Shown piece after piece: positions 11,842-23,884 of a stretch of DNA of 64,000 nt; the first letter of the stretch is position 1, and each line of letters starts with the position of its first letter. This DNA comes from Bondarzewia mesenterica (lineage: Eukaryota > Basidiomycota > Agaricomycetes > Russulales > Bondarzewiaceae): NCBI GenBank assembly GCA_004802705.1, contig SGPL01000069.1:1-64000 (forward strand), read 5' to 3'. The notes under the pieces are model-generated. The model had not been told where the DNA came from and did no database searches. It saw only the letters and a program-made list of their open reading frames with translations. Position numbers and translations under genes: made by a program.

Positions 11842-13507
11842 TCACGCCTCCGACATCGTCACATCTGCGAGTACAGAAGTGTCTCCATCAGCAGGAGCAG
11901 TGGTATCCACCGTACCATTGGCTTCTCCCTCATGGACCGGAGTACTAGCCGCTTCCTTCCTTTCTGTTCCCTCCATGACAACGTCCTCCTTTTTCTGCGT
12001 TGTGTCCATTGTGCCATTCGGTTCAGCCGGCTGATGTTCCTCTTTCACCGGACTATCCTTCTTGGCTGTACCGTTCGTTTTGGCGCCACCGATCTCAGCG
12101 CTCTCCTTATTCGCATGGACCATGCCTTGCCACTTCTCGACGAGGACATTAGCGCGTTTGCGGAAATGATACTCATCGTCCCGCGGTATCTTCTCAGGGG
12201 GTTGCATGAAGATGTGACGCATAACTTTGCCAATTTTCGAGAACTGAGGCAGATATCAGCGAAAGATGCGACATTGACAGACACGGAAAGTTGGTGCCGA
12301 CGCCGTCGGAAGGACGAGAGAAAGATGGAGTGAACGTACCGAAAGATATTGGATATTCATATTTTCGTACTGTTCAATGGTCGTGAATAACTCATCGCAT
12401 CCCGGCATGTCCTATTCATTCAGATCAGCTAGAAAGTCCGATTAGAGACAAAATGACTGCTCACTTCTGGTTTAGGATCTTTTCCTTCCGTCAGGAAGGT
12501 CTTCTGGAGTCTATGTCTCCACTCCCTAACCTTGACCGCCTCCGGATCAGCCGCCATGGCTGGGAACAATGAAGTCGGTGATAAATCTAGGTGAAGATCA
12601 ACATCAAATATTGAAATCACGCACGATCATCCTCCTTGTCCTTTTTCACCTTCTTCGCAGGTGGCGGCGAAGTTTGCTTGCTTGGCCCTGCATCCTCGTC
12701 CTCTTCACCCTCTGCCTGCGCTCCGCCCTCGTCCTCACTCTCGACCAAGGTCTTTGATTTAGTTCCATTTTTCCTGCCCTTGCCCCCCGCTGCGGTCTTC
12801 TTCTTTCCCGCAGGCTCTGCCGAGCCCCTTTTCGACTTTGGCTTTGCCCTGCTCTTCCCAGGTGCAGAATCAGATTCGCGTTTCCGTTTCTTCAATTTGA
12901 CGGGCTTGTCGTCCTCATCGGCATCCGCATCGGCGTCTGCTGCAGAGGACTCGTTCTCCAATTGGTCCACTTCGGCATTAGCCTCTTCTTCTGCCGCCTC
13001 AGCACGCTCATTTTCGAGCTTCTCTTCCCAACTGACAGGATCGAGGGCGATGCGGTAGCCGGCGAGGAGCTCGCCTGATCGCTTATAAGGCTCATTTATG
13101 TACGCCTCAATCTCGTGCTGCTGGAGTCGAGATATATCCTTGGAGACAAGCCAGGCACTGGATTTCGTCGTTAGAAAAATGATTGCAGCAAGTTTATATG
13201 AATCAAAGAGACTAGTTGAACGAGACATACTAATCGCCCTTGGGGAAGAACCTGACGCAGTAGAAATTAGACTTTTTACTCGTGGGCCGTTCCTTGGCCA
13301 CTTCCGGAGAAACGTTATCCGGGTTGACAACCTGATAAAAAGCAAGAAATCGTACAAGAGTCAGAAATTCGACACGGCACAGAGAAACGCGCTCGCGCGA
13401 CGAAGATGTACCATTCCTGGCCACGGGGGATAACCGCGTACTTTCGCGAGTACAACGTCACGGAAGTCGTATTTGGTCTCTTTTATGGTCTTGGTCTTTT
13501 TGCTCAT
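11842..13507 (-). CDS. PWWP-domain chromatin protein with LEDGF/TFIIS-N-like C-terminus
   Basis: Exon 1 (13412-13507) encodes MSKKTKTIKETKYDFRDVV and then LAKVRGYPPWPGM, the PWWP core. An 80-bp intron (13332-13411) follows, then VVNPDNV, NFYCVRFFPKGD and AWLVSKDISRL, completing the domain. PWWP folds bind methylated-lysine nucleosomes and DNA. The middle is acidic and lysine-rich (about residues 120-260) with several nuclear-localisation-like clusters (KLKKRKRE, KKVKKDKED). After another intron comes PMAADPEAVKVREWRHRLQ, TFLTEGKDPKPE, CDELFTTIEQYENM and SFSKIGKVMRHIFMQPP (12150-12560). This resembles the helical integrase-binding/TFIIS N-terminal fold found after PWWP in LEDGF-type proteins. 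The tail is Thr/Ala/Glu-rich and ends at 11842. The role is inferred as a chromatin reader that tethers partners. The domain identification is strong for PWWP and moderate for the C-terminal module. Confidence 0.85.
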
Positions 13508-14710
13508 AGTTGAGGGACGCGTTCGTGGACGGCAGATGAGGGTGGGCGCGGTGGATGGAGGGACGAGTGAGTGGTTCTAGTCAAAGTTGGCCTCGGCAGT
13601 TTCCTGGTCCGCACATGCCGCTTTTGCCACACGGGCCCGTGCACTTTCAATCAACGAACAACCCAAAATCGGGTCCACTCTTCTCTACATAGCATCTCTA
13701 CGTACGCACCCTGTCGCATGATGTAGCTCGCCTGCTTGTCCATACTAGTATTCAGACAGGCCTGACCACTCGAGTATGCAAATGTGGTACAGCCAACGTT
13801 GTCTTGGAGGGGCGCTTTGGTCTGCTTTGGTAACTGTCGTCTGGTTGCCAATTGTCAAAAGTACCAACTCATTCTTGCATAGCATTTTCACAGACTTGTA
13901 TTGCATATATAGCTCTATCGTTGTGCTCCAAGAGTTTTGGCACGGAAAGTTTTCAACAGTAATAATCATGTCAAGGCATCGACAGCATTGGCAATGGTCC
14001 GACAAAGGGCGGGATTAAATAGTGTGGACCACCCGCTTCGCCGGAGCAATGTGTTTCAAAGTGTTACGCTAGCAATACGATAATAACACACTCCAACATT
14101 ACCATTGATAATTGAAAACGCACTCGGGACGTCTCGTCGAACGTCCTCGATATTGAACATTAACAGCCCAGTGTACACCGATGCTATCGTAGACTGCGAA
14201 TTCGCTCAAGCGAGCGTCTGAATCAGATCATATGGAGTTGTCGATGCGGTATGGACTGATAATCATGTGATGGTCATCCTGATGTACGAAGGTTGAAGGA
14301 AGTGCCTACAACCTGCCATTGGGAGTCTGCTTTGATCATACGCGAGAATTATCGGGAACGAGCAACAAAGGCGTTATTCACAGTTTGAGGCAGCGGACAC
14401 TGTGGCCGATGCACCACCCAATTCCGAGAGGAAAACGCTCGGAGTTGTAGGATCTCATACATCAGAACATGCAGGTGGAATGAATGATAGCGCAAACTGT
14501 GACCAGATAGATAGCAAAGCCGAAGCAGGGATGGAATACAGCTGGAATACCAACTTACTGCAACCATGAGTGAGTCAAGTTGCCCCAGGTCTGGTGGCGA
14601 AGCCACCGTCCGCAATTACAACGGAGCTTGAATATTAGGGTGATGCCGAACGCACATTTCACAGTTCCAACTTTGACCAGGATCTCCAGCTAACTCACCT
14701 TCCTGCTATC
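13508..14710. other. Intergenic region between divergent genes
   Basis: This separates the PWWP gene (minus) from the MMtag-type gene (plus), so it should contain both promoters, but at 1.2 kb it is longer than needed. Small frames (13745-14005 and 14349-14615, minus; 13776-14018, plus) have no recognisable motif or homology. Confidence 0.45.
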
Positions 14711-15584
14711 ATGTTTGAACCTGTACGTGGTGGTACAAGAGGCGGGCAAGCGGAATTTAAGTGGTCGGACGTCTCCGCAGATAAAGATCGTGAGGTGCGT
14801 CGATCAACTCGTCAGCGAATCACGAAGCTGACGCACTTGAATGCTCTAGAACTATCTGGGGCATAGTATCAATGCGCCCACTGGTCGATGGCAGAAAAAC
14901 AAGGACGTGCATTGGTACAGCCGTGGTGTGAAGACTAGCGAGGATGAAAGGCTCGAGGAGATTCGCAGGATTAAAGAGGCGGAGGCTGATGCCTTGTCTG
15001 TAGCTCTGTGCGTGACATGACCATCAGATTTTTTCCATCCTTCTCACACACTAACTCGATCGTGTTATCTATGCTGTAGAGGTTTCGGACCAAGTCAAAA
15101 GGGCGCGACGGGCTCTGGCCCTGGCACAGGCGCAAACGCAACTCTAGTCAAGACAGAAGTTGACTTGGGTGCAGAGTTGAATCCGGAAGAGATAGAGAGA
15201 AGAGTGATTGAGAAGGAGAAGAGGCGGCGAAAGGTGGAAAGGAAGGAAGAGAAGCGTGCCAGAAGGGAATCACGGTATGCGCGGAAAAATAACAGTGACA
15301 ACGACGGTGATAGGCATGCGAGGTATCACGATCGCGATCGGTCGCGTTCCCGCTCTCCGAGGCGGCATCAGGTTGGGGAGGATGCGACGAGAAACCTCGA
15401 CCAGGAGCATAGGTTGAAGTCATCCGATGGTCGGGAGAGGCGTGGAGACAAGGATGGGAGCAGAGGGCAGGACGGAGATTACGACGGTCGGAAGAGAGAA
15501 CTGGAGAGAGAGCGTAATTGGAGACGATTGGATGATAATGTGAGGGGAGACAGGTTTACAGAGGCTAGCTGGGGTCGCCGGTGA
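14711..15584 (+). CDS. MMtag-family (multiple myeloma tumor-associated protein 2-like) RS-rich protein
   Basis: Three exons (14711-14794, 14850-15007, 15080-15584) join in frame to about 248 residues. The N-terminus MFEPVRGGTRGGQAEFKWSD, followed by DREN, YLGHSINAPTGRWQKNKD, WYSRG and ALGFGP, is the conserved MMtag domain of human MMTAG2 and its eukaryotic homologues, whose N-terminus reads similarly (MFGGPSRGG, YLGNSLMAPVGRWQ). The conserved AL-G-F junction falls exactly on the second intron. The C-terminal half is highly charged with Arg/Ser/Asp repeats (DRDRSRSRSPRR), as in splicing-associated nuclear proteins. The family is poorly characterised and I infer nuclear RNA-related function only from composition. 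The gene looks intact. Confidence 0.88.
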
Positions 15585-17266
15585 GCTGGGACGAATTCAC
15601 CAACCCTTTCGGTGAGTATATCATACAGCGCTGATCAGTAGTCTGTTTCCTTTTCTGATCTGTTTTTTGTCCCTTTTTGCAGCCTAATGCGCGACGGGAA
15701 ACTCTTGTGCTCTTGTCAGTTATGTTCTTGCGCATTCGGACCGCGACGAGCCCCTTTCCGAGCTAAGGAGGGGCATCTCTCCGATGTTCCTGCCACCAGT
15801 ACAACGTCCTCGGCTTGTTTGACGAGTTTGTATGAGTCCCAATTATTCCCCTGCGTCAAAGTACGAAGTTACCTTCACATGTATACGTACGTATCACACA
15901 CTGTTCGACTTCATCTGGGTGCTCGCTTCCCGTTTTATCCTAGCGTCTAATACCCGGGAAATAGCGACCTTCTGTAACACATCTGTACACCATGCCTACT
16001 GATAGACATACAGTCTGAGTATATTTCTTTCAGCTTTCAAGAACTGGAGTCGTCCGCAAGGTTCATGTCTTCGTAGCTGTCGGGTTCTGGCGTTCTTCGA
16101 GTTGTTTGGTACGTGATACTTATGGAAGGAACTCAACGATGGGTGCGATCCCGAGTCCAGCTGATCTTGCCAACTTCAGTCTGAGCCCCTGGAGGATATC
16201 GGTAAGCTGGACGTCGCGTCTCAACCATGGAAAGCGCCTAAGTTATGTTCGGTTTCTCCACTCTCGGTGGTATGAGCGTTGCTTGATTACATATATCTGT
16301 TATGCCTGCAACGTTTGTTGTGTGATTGTGGAAAACGACGAGGTGAAATTTCTGCGCTATCATGCTATCTAGGGCCGCCATTTGACCTGATAACCAATGA
16401 ATCTGGTGCTTCGAATTCAGAATATACTCACTTCTGAAAGTGAAACCTGCGCACTACGTATATGCCCTAAATCGCAATCGATATTGATGGCATGTGTTCT
16501 GAGGTCGCTCATGATGTTGAAGACTCAGTCACTGCGCCCAGCATTATCCCGCGTCCTATTGTTGAGCTTGGCCGGTCAGTACAAATTCCATAGTACTAAT
16601 GGGTAAGTAATCTTCAAGTGAGAACAGTCAACAGCACCTCAGTTCAAGCTCAAGCTCAGCGCCAACTTCCGAGCGATTTGCATTAGCCGCTGCCGTGATC
16701 GTCACATTATTATCCCTCCCCCCTGCAATGGAAAATATACGGAGCGGCAGGTGAAGCCTGGGGAAGCTTGCTTGGGCCTCAGTATCTTGATCTTTTATCG
16801 ATCGAATTGGAGTCCATCCCGGACTAGCCATCAATTATGACCCTCGGCGGACCGCACGTTGCAATTGCATGCCGACCGGTGCGCAGTTTTCTGTTCTTAT
16901 TCCTTCCTTGTTCTACAAACAAAGTTCATAATTTATGGCCCAAAACATCTTTTGTATCCAGTGACCCACATATCAATTGGAACCCGCTTGGGCTGCATCT
17001 GCAGCGTCATGCGTTCCACCAATGCACTCAAGCGTACAATGGATTTGCTTACTTACCACTAGAATTCCCAGTATCAGCCCTTGCCGTGAAAGGCCGACTA
17101 GCGTTGCATGGGGCTGATTCCCTCCATTCCGGCGGTGCAGCATACACTTTTGCATATCGGATAGCCATCTTTCCGAAGACCTACAAATTCTCGGTGCGTC
17201 TCGTCAATGTACAATACCTGCTCCCCTTCCTCCCTTCCCCCTCGCATTTCTCGAAAATAGGCGGCA
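15585..17266. other. Intergenic region
   Basis: A 1.7-kb stretch without a supportable gene. Frames at 15687-15950, 16106-16372, 16397-16606 and 16837-17307 (plus) do not connect through introns and show no domain motif. The first 100-200 bases are likely the 3' untranslated region of the MMtag gene, and the CT-rich tract around 17215-17260 is likely the leader of the next gene. Confidence 0.4.
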
Positions 17267-18018
17267 ATGACGGACATGCCAACACTGGGTATGCCTTATT
17301 TCCTTGAGGACAAGACCGGCACTCTGGCAGGCTCAGAGTTCATTGATGTCAACGACCGCATGCGGCTGGGCTTTCGCTGCACGCTTCGTGACACGCATCG
17401 CACGGCGTATATGATCTACGATTTGACGAATTCGAGCCAGACGACGTACTCTCAGCCTGCTGCTGTGCTGGACTACGGACAAAATAATGCTCTTGGAACC
17501 GTCATCATCTCCGGACGCGGTAGCACGCCGATGAGCCAGTATCTTGTGAAGTTGTCACCATTCGGGAGGTCAGTCCGACTGATGCATATTTTTATTTTTT
17601 GGCTCGCATTAATGACGTTTTCCAGTTCGAAATCTAGGAAGTTCATTGCATGTGACGGGCAGGAGTACAAATGGAGCTGGCGTAGCAGAGATGATTTTGA
17701 ATGGATGGTGAGCGTTCCCAGATCATCGTTCGACTCGCTACTCATGTCTTCATAATACTCTTTTCATATCCGCAGTGTCTCAACTCAAGCGGGTACCTTG
17801 TCGCATACTACAACCTGAAGCTCGCTGGAGAACCGCATTACCCTGGCTCATCTGGCTGCATGCTCACAGTGGACGAGTCGTATCCTCATCTCGCGGTTGG
17901 TACGCACGAGTGTCATCTTCTTGAAAATGTCAGCCTGACACTGATGATTTCTTATCCTTCTAAAGAACTTCTCACCTCTCTTTTGATCATGCGACACATC
18001 GCAGAGCACAATTTGTGA
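17267..18018 (+). CDS. DUF6593-type small protein
   Basis: Four exons with introns at 17569-17625, 17708-17775 and 17900-17965 give about 187 residues. Characteristic blocks are LGTVIISGRGSTPMSQYL, SRKFIACDGQEYKWSWRS, GYLVAYYNLKLAGEPHYPG, SGCMLTVDESYPHLAV and finally LLIMRHIAEHNL. This set, and its order, is that of an abundant agaricomycete family I associate with DUF6593. These are small globular proteins, often in many copies per genome, with no known biochemical role. No signal peptide or membrane segment is seen. The start at 17267 is the first ATG in the exon (MTDMPTLGMPYF); the second ATG, three codons downstream, could be used instead. Confidence 0.8.
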
Positions 18019-18805
18019 CTTACAGGTCTCATTGTATCGAACGGCACGGGTCTCTGCCTTCTAAGTATATGCACATCTCTTGCCTTTTCGTTCGGACGAC
18101 CATGCTTTTCGTTGGTGCATGCTGTCGCGGTAATATTTATTGCCTTGTCACTTGTCTTTCACCATAAGTACCACTGCCAGTACTGTACTAGTTCGTCTTC
18201 CCTTGGTGCTCTCTTCGTGACCTGTTGTGTGGGATAACTTACTCTTCTCTTGGAGGCTCATGCCCGTAATGTACATACATGTATGTGATTGCTGCTCTGA
18301 CTACTTCCTTTGTCCTTTCAAGTCCTTTTACATATATGTAACTCTGCTCTGATCCCAGCAAAGTCACGATTGGCGCGCGCTGGTCGCTCGACGGCTCCGG
18401 CGTAACTCACTAACATACATTTTTTCCCCTGAAATAATGTTTAGTTGTGGTAGGCACCACATGTCTAGTCAATGTCCTGTACCGGTGTATTCTGTCCGCG
18501 AATCTCTGTGCACTGCCTTGCCCCGGGGCCTGCGCCCCAAAGAGGAATGTGTTTCTATGTGTTTTCCTGATTGTCAGGATAGGTCGCCTCGTTGTGTCGT
18601 TTTCGGACCTTCGGTGAGTTCACAATCAGCGCGTCGAGTCAGTGGACAGTGCTGGTCAGTGGTCAGTATATACGGAGTCAAATATCCATGGGCTATGTCC
18701 TCACTGAGCTTGCTGCCATCTGATCCTCGCCTGCCATCCTTGTGCCCCTTCCCATCCCTCTAACTCCTCTCCCCGTAGTAGCATCACCTCGTCGCTGACT
18801 CCCCG
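18019..18805. other. Intergenic region
   Basis: Pyrimidine-rich AT sequence holding the 3' region of the DUF6593 gene and the promoter of the P-loop gene. The frame 18437-18763 has many cysteines and prolines but no motif or splice partners. Confidence 0.45.
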
Positions 18806-19653
18806 ATGGAAGCTCTCAAAGGCGATACCTCAGGCCACTATCGAGTTCACATTGTCGGGAACAGCGGTAAGCCTCAAATATTCACGTGGCGACGCTGAAA
18901 GCCATTGACGACACCCATATTTGATTACAGGGTCAGGCAAGGCGAGTTCTTTCTTCCCTACATCACCAACGAAGCGTCATATCGTCCTATCCATAGTCGA
19001 CTTTGGCAGCCGAACTGGCCAATGTCCTTCATGTCCCACACCTTGCTCTTGATACTATTTTCTGGAATCCAGGCTGGGTGGCTACCCCAATGCCTGACTT
19101 TATAAACAAAATCCATGCGGTGCTGAAAGATGGTGAAACTCGCTATGGTGGGTGGGTCGTAGATGGGAATTACACGTCTTTGGGGGACGTTGTTGACAAT
19201 TCGGCAACGGATGTGATCTGTACGTGTGAAATCATATCTGTCCATAACTGACAGCAACTTTACAGGGCCAAGGATGCCAATAAAATTGACATTGCCGTCT
19301 TTTTATACCGATATATGAATAAATCATGTCTTTCGAAATACGTGCGAATTCTCGCAGGGCTTGACCCGCCACTTGCACTCTACCTCCCACGTCTCTGCTT
19401 CCGTACCCTCTTACGACTCCTCGGCCTCGCTCCGCCTTGTAGCCTTGGGTGTCCCGAGACTACACGCGAAGTGTTCTTTTCAAGAAACAGCATCGTGTGG
19501 TGGTGCATAAATCATCATTGGTCTGTCAAGAAGCGCGAGACAGAGCGCTTCAAGGTAGAAGGGATTGCTGCGGGTAGTAGAATGCGTAGGCTTGGGGGTT
19601 GGGGGAAGGAGACGGAGGATTGGTTGAAGGCCGTCAAGGAGACGGCGGTATAG
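18806..19653 (+). CDS. Adenylate-kinase-like P-loop protein
   Basis: Four exons join to about 196 residues: 18806-18866, an 11-nt exon 18931-18941, 18997-19219 and 19358-19653. Splicing produces HIVGNSGSGKSTLAAELA, a full Walker A P-loop, followed by HVPHLALDTIFWNPGW, GGWVVDGNY and ATDVIWLDPPLALYLPRL. The end reads SIVWWCINHHWSVKKRETER. The order P-loop, DTIFW, WVVDGNY and WLDPPL is that of small DNA-topology-modulation FlaR-like/adenylate-kinase-related ATPases found in bacteria and fungi. A nucleotide or small-molecule phosphotransfer role is likely; the substrate is unknown. Intron 2 (18942-18996) begins with GC (GCGAGT) and ends with AG. It must be removed at that site to restore the GKST motif. 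The 138-bp intron 3 contains an alternative acceptor (TTACAG at about 19260) whose use would shift the frame. Confidence 0.85.
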
Positions 19654-20546
19654 ATGCTCACCTCCGCTCTGTACTCGTAACCGTAACTCTTGACGTCTCG
19701 ATACGATCTTTGCTTGATGACTTAGAGTCTGGTCTGCGCTAGCAGCTGAAGCAGCCTCCCTATGACCCGTAAGAATCACGCCGGTTTGCGCTCAACTAGT
19801 CTTAGACTTACGACGTGTTCTGTCCTTCTGGTGTTCTGTCCATGGACAGGATTGGCTACCCCGTCGTTGTGAGTGCAATTATAAACATACGGGCTTGAAT
19901 AACCAGAGCTCAATAAGCACTGTAGGTGCAACGAACCATTATGCTGTAACAAGAAACAGCCGGGGTCGGAACCAGGCAAGCTACAGGAAAGGACCAAACA
20001 GCCCAACACTGTACCGGTACGACACAGTGGCTTGACAATGGCCTACCAGACAAGTACCCACCATGCAATCCGATAAAATATTCTGATGCGAATACTAAGG
20101 GAGGGTCTGGAAGGAGGCGAAAGATAGCCATCTGACAGGGGGTGAAAAGAAGCTTGGAACATATGTTTTCTTGCCCTCAGACATCATCTTCACGCGTACT
20201 GGCAGTAAAACACTCACGCGCCAACGAACCAAACCTCCTCAAACCCACAGTCGCAGAAGGGCTGGCTAATTTAACAATGCAAGATCATAAGTGTACGAGA
20301 GACAAAATGCACGACGTTCAGAATGATACAAAAGAATACGTACGTCAGAGCCATCCTTTCCAAAAGACGTCAGGTATTGGAGGTTATTGAGGCTGAAAAT
20401 CTCTGAATCAGGGGAGCCCGATCGAACCTATGGATCCCATGGCAGGTACAACGTAGAAAGCGAAGGCGTTTCTATTTCATCGAATAGCGTGGAGCTAGTA
20501 CGCACCCGAAGCTCTCTCAGACTACCAACGAATCTGTCATAAGCCC
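19654..20546. other. Intergenic, convergent 3' ends
   Basis: The P-loop gene (plus) and the desaturase gene (minus) converge here. Small frames on both strands (19776-20131 minus, 20142-20390 plus) have no identifiable motif. Confidence 0.45.
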
Positions 20547-22181
20547 TCACTTTCTCCTCTTTATCGCCTGATTTTCTTCCTCCGTGCTACTCGTCTTTCC
20601 TTCTTCATCTGCACATCCACCATCCAATTCCACCTTCAATGCCGCCTCACGTACATTTCTTGACGGCCGTTTTACACGTGCAAAAATACCAACATTCTTG
20701 TCACGAATGAAGTTGACGGTGATCATAGGCCAGGATGGGTGACTGGGTATGGTGTCGTAAACTTCAGGGGCAAGAGCGCGAAGGGTAGGAAGACGCGTCC
20801 ACGGGATGGACGGGAAGTCGTGATGCTCATTGTGATAGCCCACCTTGATACACATTTTATTCGATTAATCCGGATGGAGAAGAAAAGTCCAAGATCGAAA
20901 GCTTACATTATAAGCGAAAATGTTCAACCAACCGTAGTAAGAGTACGTCTCCTGCTCGAGTCCGTCCCATACATAGTGCTCCGCTATGAAATGTCCGGCC
21001 AAGGGATGCAAACTGCCCGCCCAAAAGCTTGACATGATAAAGTAAATTAACATGCGATTTCCCCCAGCTTGCGTGATCAGGGCATAATTGAAAACTAGCT
21101 GAGAGACGATATTGATAAAGTGCCAGTGAGAGAAACGCTGTGATCGGACGAATCCTGGTCTGAGAGCGTAAAACAAGATCTGAAAGGTGCTAATCATGGA
21201 GCCGGATGAGCAATTTTGACGACGTAGAAGCGAGTGGGGATTACCAGAAGAAGACTTTCCCGAGTACGTTATTCAAGCAGTAAAGCTCTAGTCGGGTGGG
21301 CAAGTCGGTGTCTACACCGTCCTCTCCGAGATATTTATGGTGTTCAAGGTGATACCCCTGTCACATGTGAGTGCTCAGAAATCATGCAGCTTGGCAGATA
21401 AATGTTTGATACTTTAAAGGTCACAGCGTAGGGGATCCCAATTGGTAAATTGGCAAAAATGGCAAAGGCTTTGTTGGGCTTGATGCCCTTGAATGCCAAA
21501 TTGTGTGTGATCTCGTGGATGGCGAGGAAGAGATTGTGATTAGCAGTTCCACCGATAATGTACGCCGTTAGAATGAACGGAATGGACAATGGCGATTTAT
21601 GACGGAGGAGGAATGCTGTCGTGAATTGAAGGAGAACGACAAAGGCGACAACGTATTTCGTGCGAGGCTCGTAACCCATGAGCTTGGTTACCTGTAACAA
21701 TAAGATGATGAACCTCAGTCAGCCGAACGCAGTGGTCGATGCATGATGAACCCTCTGCGATCTTGGCCCAGTAATTGTGGAGCCTTGAATTGAGATATCA
21801 GGGTATAAGACCAGCAAGCCAAGGGAGTCAAAGAGCCATAGTTCGCCCCCTACACACAATTTTGACTTGTACCAAAACGGTTTGCTACTCACCTCAGGAT
21901 GCGCCTTCATTATAGCCTTTCTCCGTGACCGATGAGGTTCTTCCGTCATGATCCACAGAAAGTCAGAGGGATCGATTGGATTAGCGTCATAGACGTTGAA
22001 AGAATCATTTTCGTCAACGATGACCGTGCGTCTAGGATATGTTCTCTGCTGTTTTCTGCCCTCCGACAGTGATTCTGCGCCGCCAAAAAGGCTGAAATCT
22101 GAAACGAAGTCGGGACGAGGTGGTGAAAATTCAAAACCATTGCCTACCAAGTTCCTCACGGCTACTTTTGGATGGGGCCAT
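20547..22181 (-). CDS. DES1: Sphingolipid delta-4 desaturase (dihydroceramide desaturase)
   Basis: This enzyme introduces the 4,5-trans double bond into dihydroceramide at the endoplasmic reticulum. The N-terminal Lipid_DES part reads FLWIMTEEPHRSRRKAI and AHPE, then VTKLMGYEPRTK. Three di-iron histidine boxes are visible: HEITH (about 21510), HLEHH after the intron near 21355-21410, and HNEHHDFPSIPW near 20830. Hydrophobic blocks between them (FVVLLQFTTAFLL, PFILTAYIIGGT, the helices around 21080-21180) fit the membrane-embedded family. The C-terminus is hydrophilic and rich in Glu/Lys and ends at 20547. The start ATG 22181 (MAPSKSS) lies in a short first exon ending with a GTGAGG donor at 22159. 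The acceptor used next is not certain. At least four introns are present. All catalytic histidines are intact. Confidence 0.93.
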
Positions 22182-22891
22182 GGTCAGAATGAGAGCGTAC
22201 CGGATGGTACGATAGTTGAATAGTTGCGAAACAAACAAGCGCTGGCGATGATATTGTAACTTTGACAACCCGGGATGGACTTGCCGCCGGCTTTGGGTCG
22301 ATTACGTAAGACACACTGGCAAAAGCGCCGACTGTTGTCGGCAGTTGTCGGCAGTGACCTTGCTTGCAAAACGGAATGTTGATGAATACTTACGTACTTG
22401 CCATGGATATGTATTGTACTTACCCGTCTAATAATCTTGGTGAGCGAGTCGAAATTGAAAGAGTGAGATCAACCGAATTACATCTTACAAGAATCAAGAT
22501 TCGGCAAACCTTGCACATGTAGAGTTCGCACGAGGTTTGCTTGTGCGCACCGCGAAACACGTGGCGAATTTTATTGGCAGTGTCATTGGGATAGGAATAC
22601 ATTTAATGAGACGTTCAGTAAACATGACATTAAATGTCGACATCCATGTATCATTCTCGCGCGTTTCGGTCAGAATGAGTGAGCTCGCGATGCAACGGCT
22701 TATTTAGTCACTACAATATATAGTGTTGGTGATATGACCTTGAAACTCCTTGAAAGCAAGACGGGTAATGCACATAAGTAACTCTTCTGAAGTCTTAGAA
22801 AACTGCTAGAGCGGTATATACAGCATCCAGATGCAAGCCTATGTGAGTGTACGAACGATCATGAGAGGAAAGATCAGACCCTTCGATCAGC
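22182..22891. other. Intergenic region between tandem minus-strand genes
   Basis: Probable promoter of the desaturase and 3' untranslated region of thymidylate synthase, which is transcribed toward it. The direct repeat TTGTCGGCAG occurs twice back to back at about 22334-22353. No gene is supported. Confidence 0.5.
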
Positions 22892-23884
22892 TCAGACGCT
22901 CATCTTCATCGCAATGCTTGGATGCGGATCGTACCCTTCCACCACAAAGTCACCGTACACAAAATCTTCAATATCATTAATTTCCCGCTTCCATCGTAAC
23001 TTTGGGAATGGTCTGGGGTCCCGTTTGAGCTGGATCTCCAGTGCATCAACATGATCGCGGTACACGTGCGCGTCACCAAGCTGGATGATCAGTTCATGAG
23101 GCTCGGTGTTCGTGATGTGGGCGATCATGTGTGTGAGGAGCGCGTAGGACGCGATGTTGAAAGGAATGCCAAGGCCCAAGTCTGCAGAGCGTTGATACAT
23201 AAGACATGAGAGGCGAGCACGCGTTGTTGGGTCTGATGAAGGAGGAAGATGCACGTAGAATTGGCACATCATATGGCAGGGCGGGAGAGCCATTTGCGGG
23301 ATATCTGTGCACGGCAAAGATGTCAAAATCACGTCTTATCCGCCCTCGGTCAATAAGGACTGTTCACCTGCTGGATTCCACGCGCTCAAGATGATACGTC
23401 GATCGGTGGGATCTTCCTTGACCTTTCGAATGACCTCCCTCAACTGATCCACACCCTCCCCAGCGTAGTCCTTCTCGCAATCGATATACTTCGCGCCAAA
23501 ATGTCTCCACTGGAAGCCATATACAGGTCCTAGATCTCCCTCTCGACGATGCCCCAATCCCCTCTTCTCCAAAAACTCCTTCGAACCGTTCCCATCCCAG
23601 ATTTTCACGCCTTTCTGTGACAAGACCGTTGAGTCTGTGGATCCGTGCACGAACCACAGCAACTCTTCAATGATACCACGAATAAATGTGCGTTTGGTGG
23701 TAAGGAGAGGCAGCGTGGAATCTGCAAGGGAGAAACGGAAAGATGGAGGTGCGAAAAGAGAAATGGTCCCTGTCCCGGTGCGGTCTGGACGACACTCTCC
23801 AGAGGCTAAAACCTCACGAATAAGGCTGAGATACTGAAGCTCATCATGAGGTTTGTTCATGGTATGCCCGTTAATACTTGCCAT
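22892..23884 (-). CDS. CDC21: Thymidylate synthase
   Basis: It converts dUMP and 5,10-methylenetetrahydrofolate to dTMP and dihydrofolate. Two exons (23368-23884 and 22892-23304) flank a 63-bp GT-AG intron and give about 309 residues, the normal eukaryotic length. Features in order: [20 protein letters not shown], the folate/dUMP loop; [57 protein letters not shown]; the active-site cysteine in [49 protein letters not shown]. All key residues are present. The intron interrupts the [14 protein letters not shown] region just before the catalytic cysteine. The start is the first ATG of the exon, with an AT-rich upstream. The gene is intact and expected to be S-phase expressed, by family knowledge. 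Confidence 0.97.

Noticed and set aside
12636..13058. 140-codon plus-strand frame rich in Ser, Phe and Pro
   Set aside because: It is the antisense of the Glu/Lys-rich linker of the PWWP gene, whose coding strand is clear.
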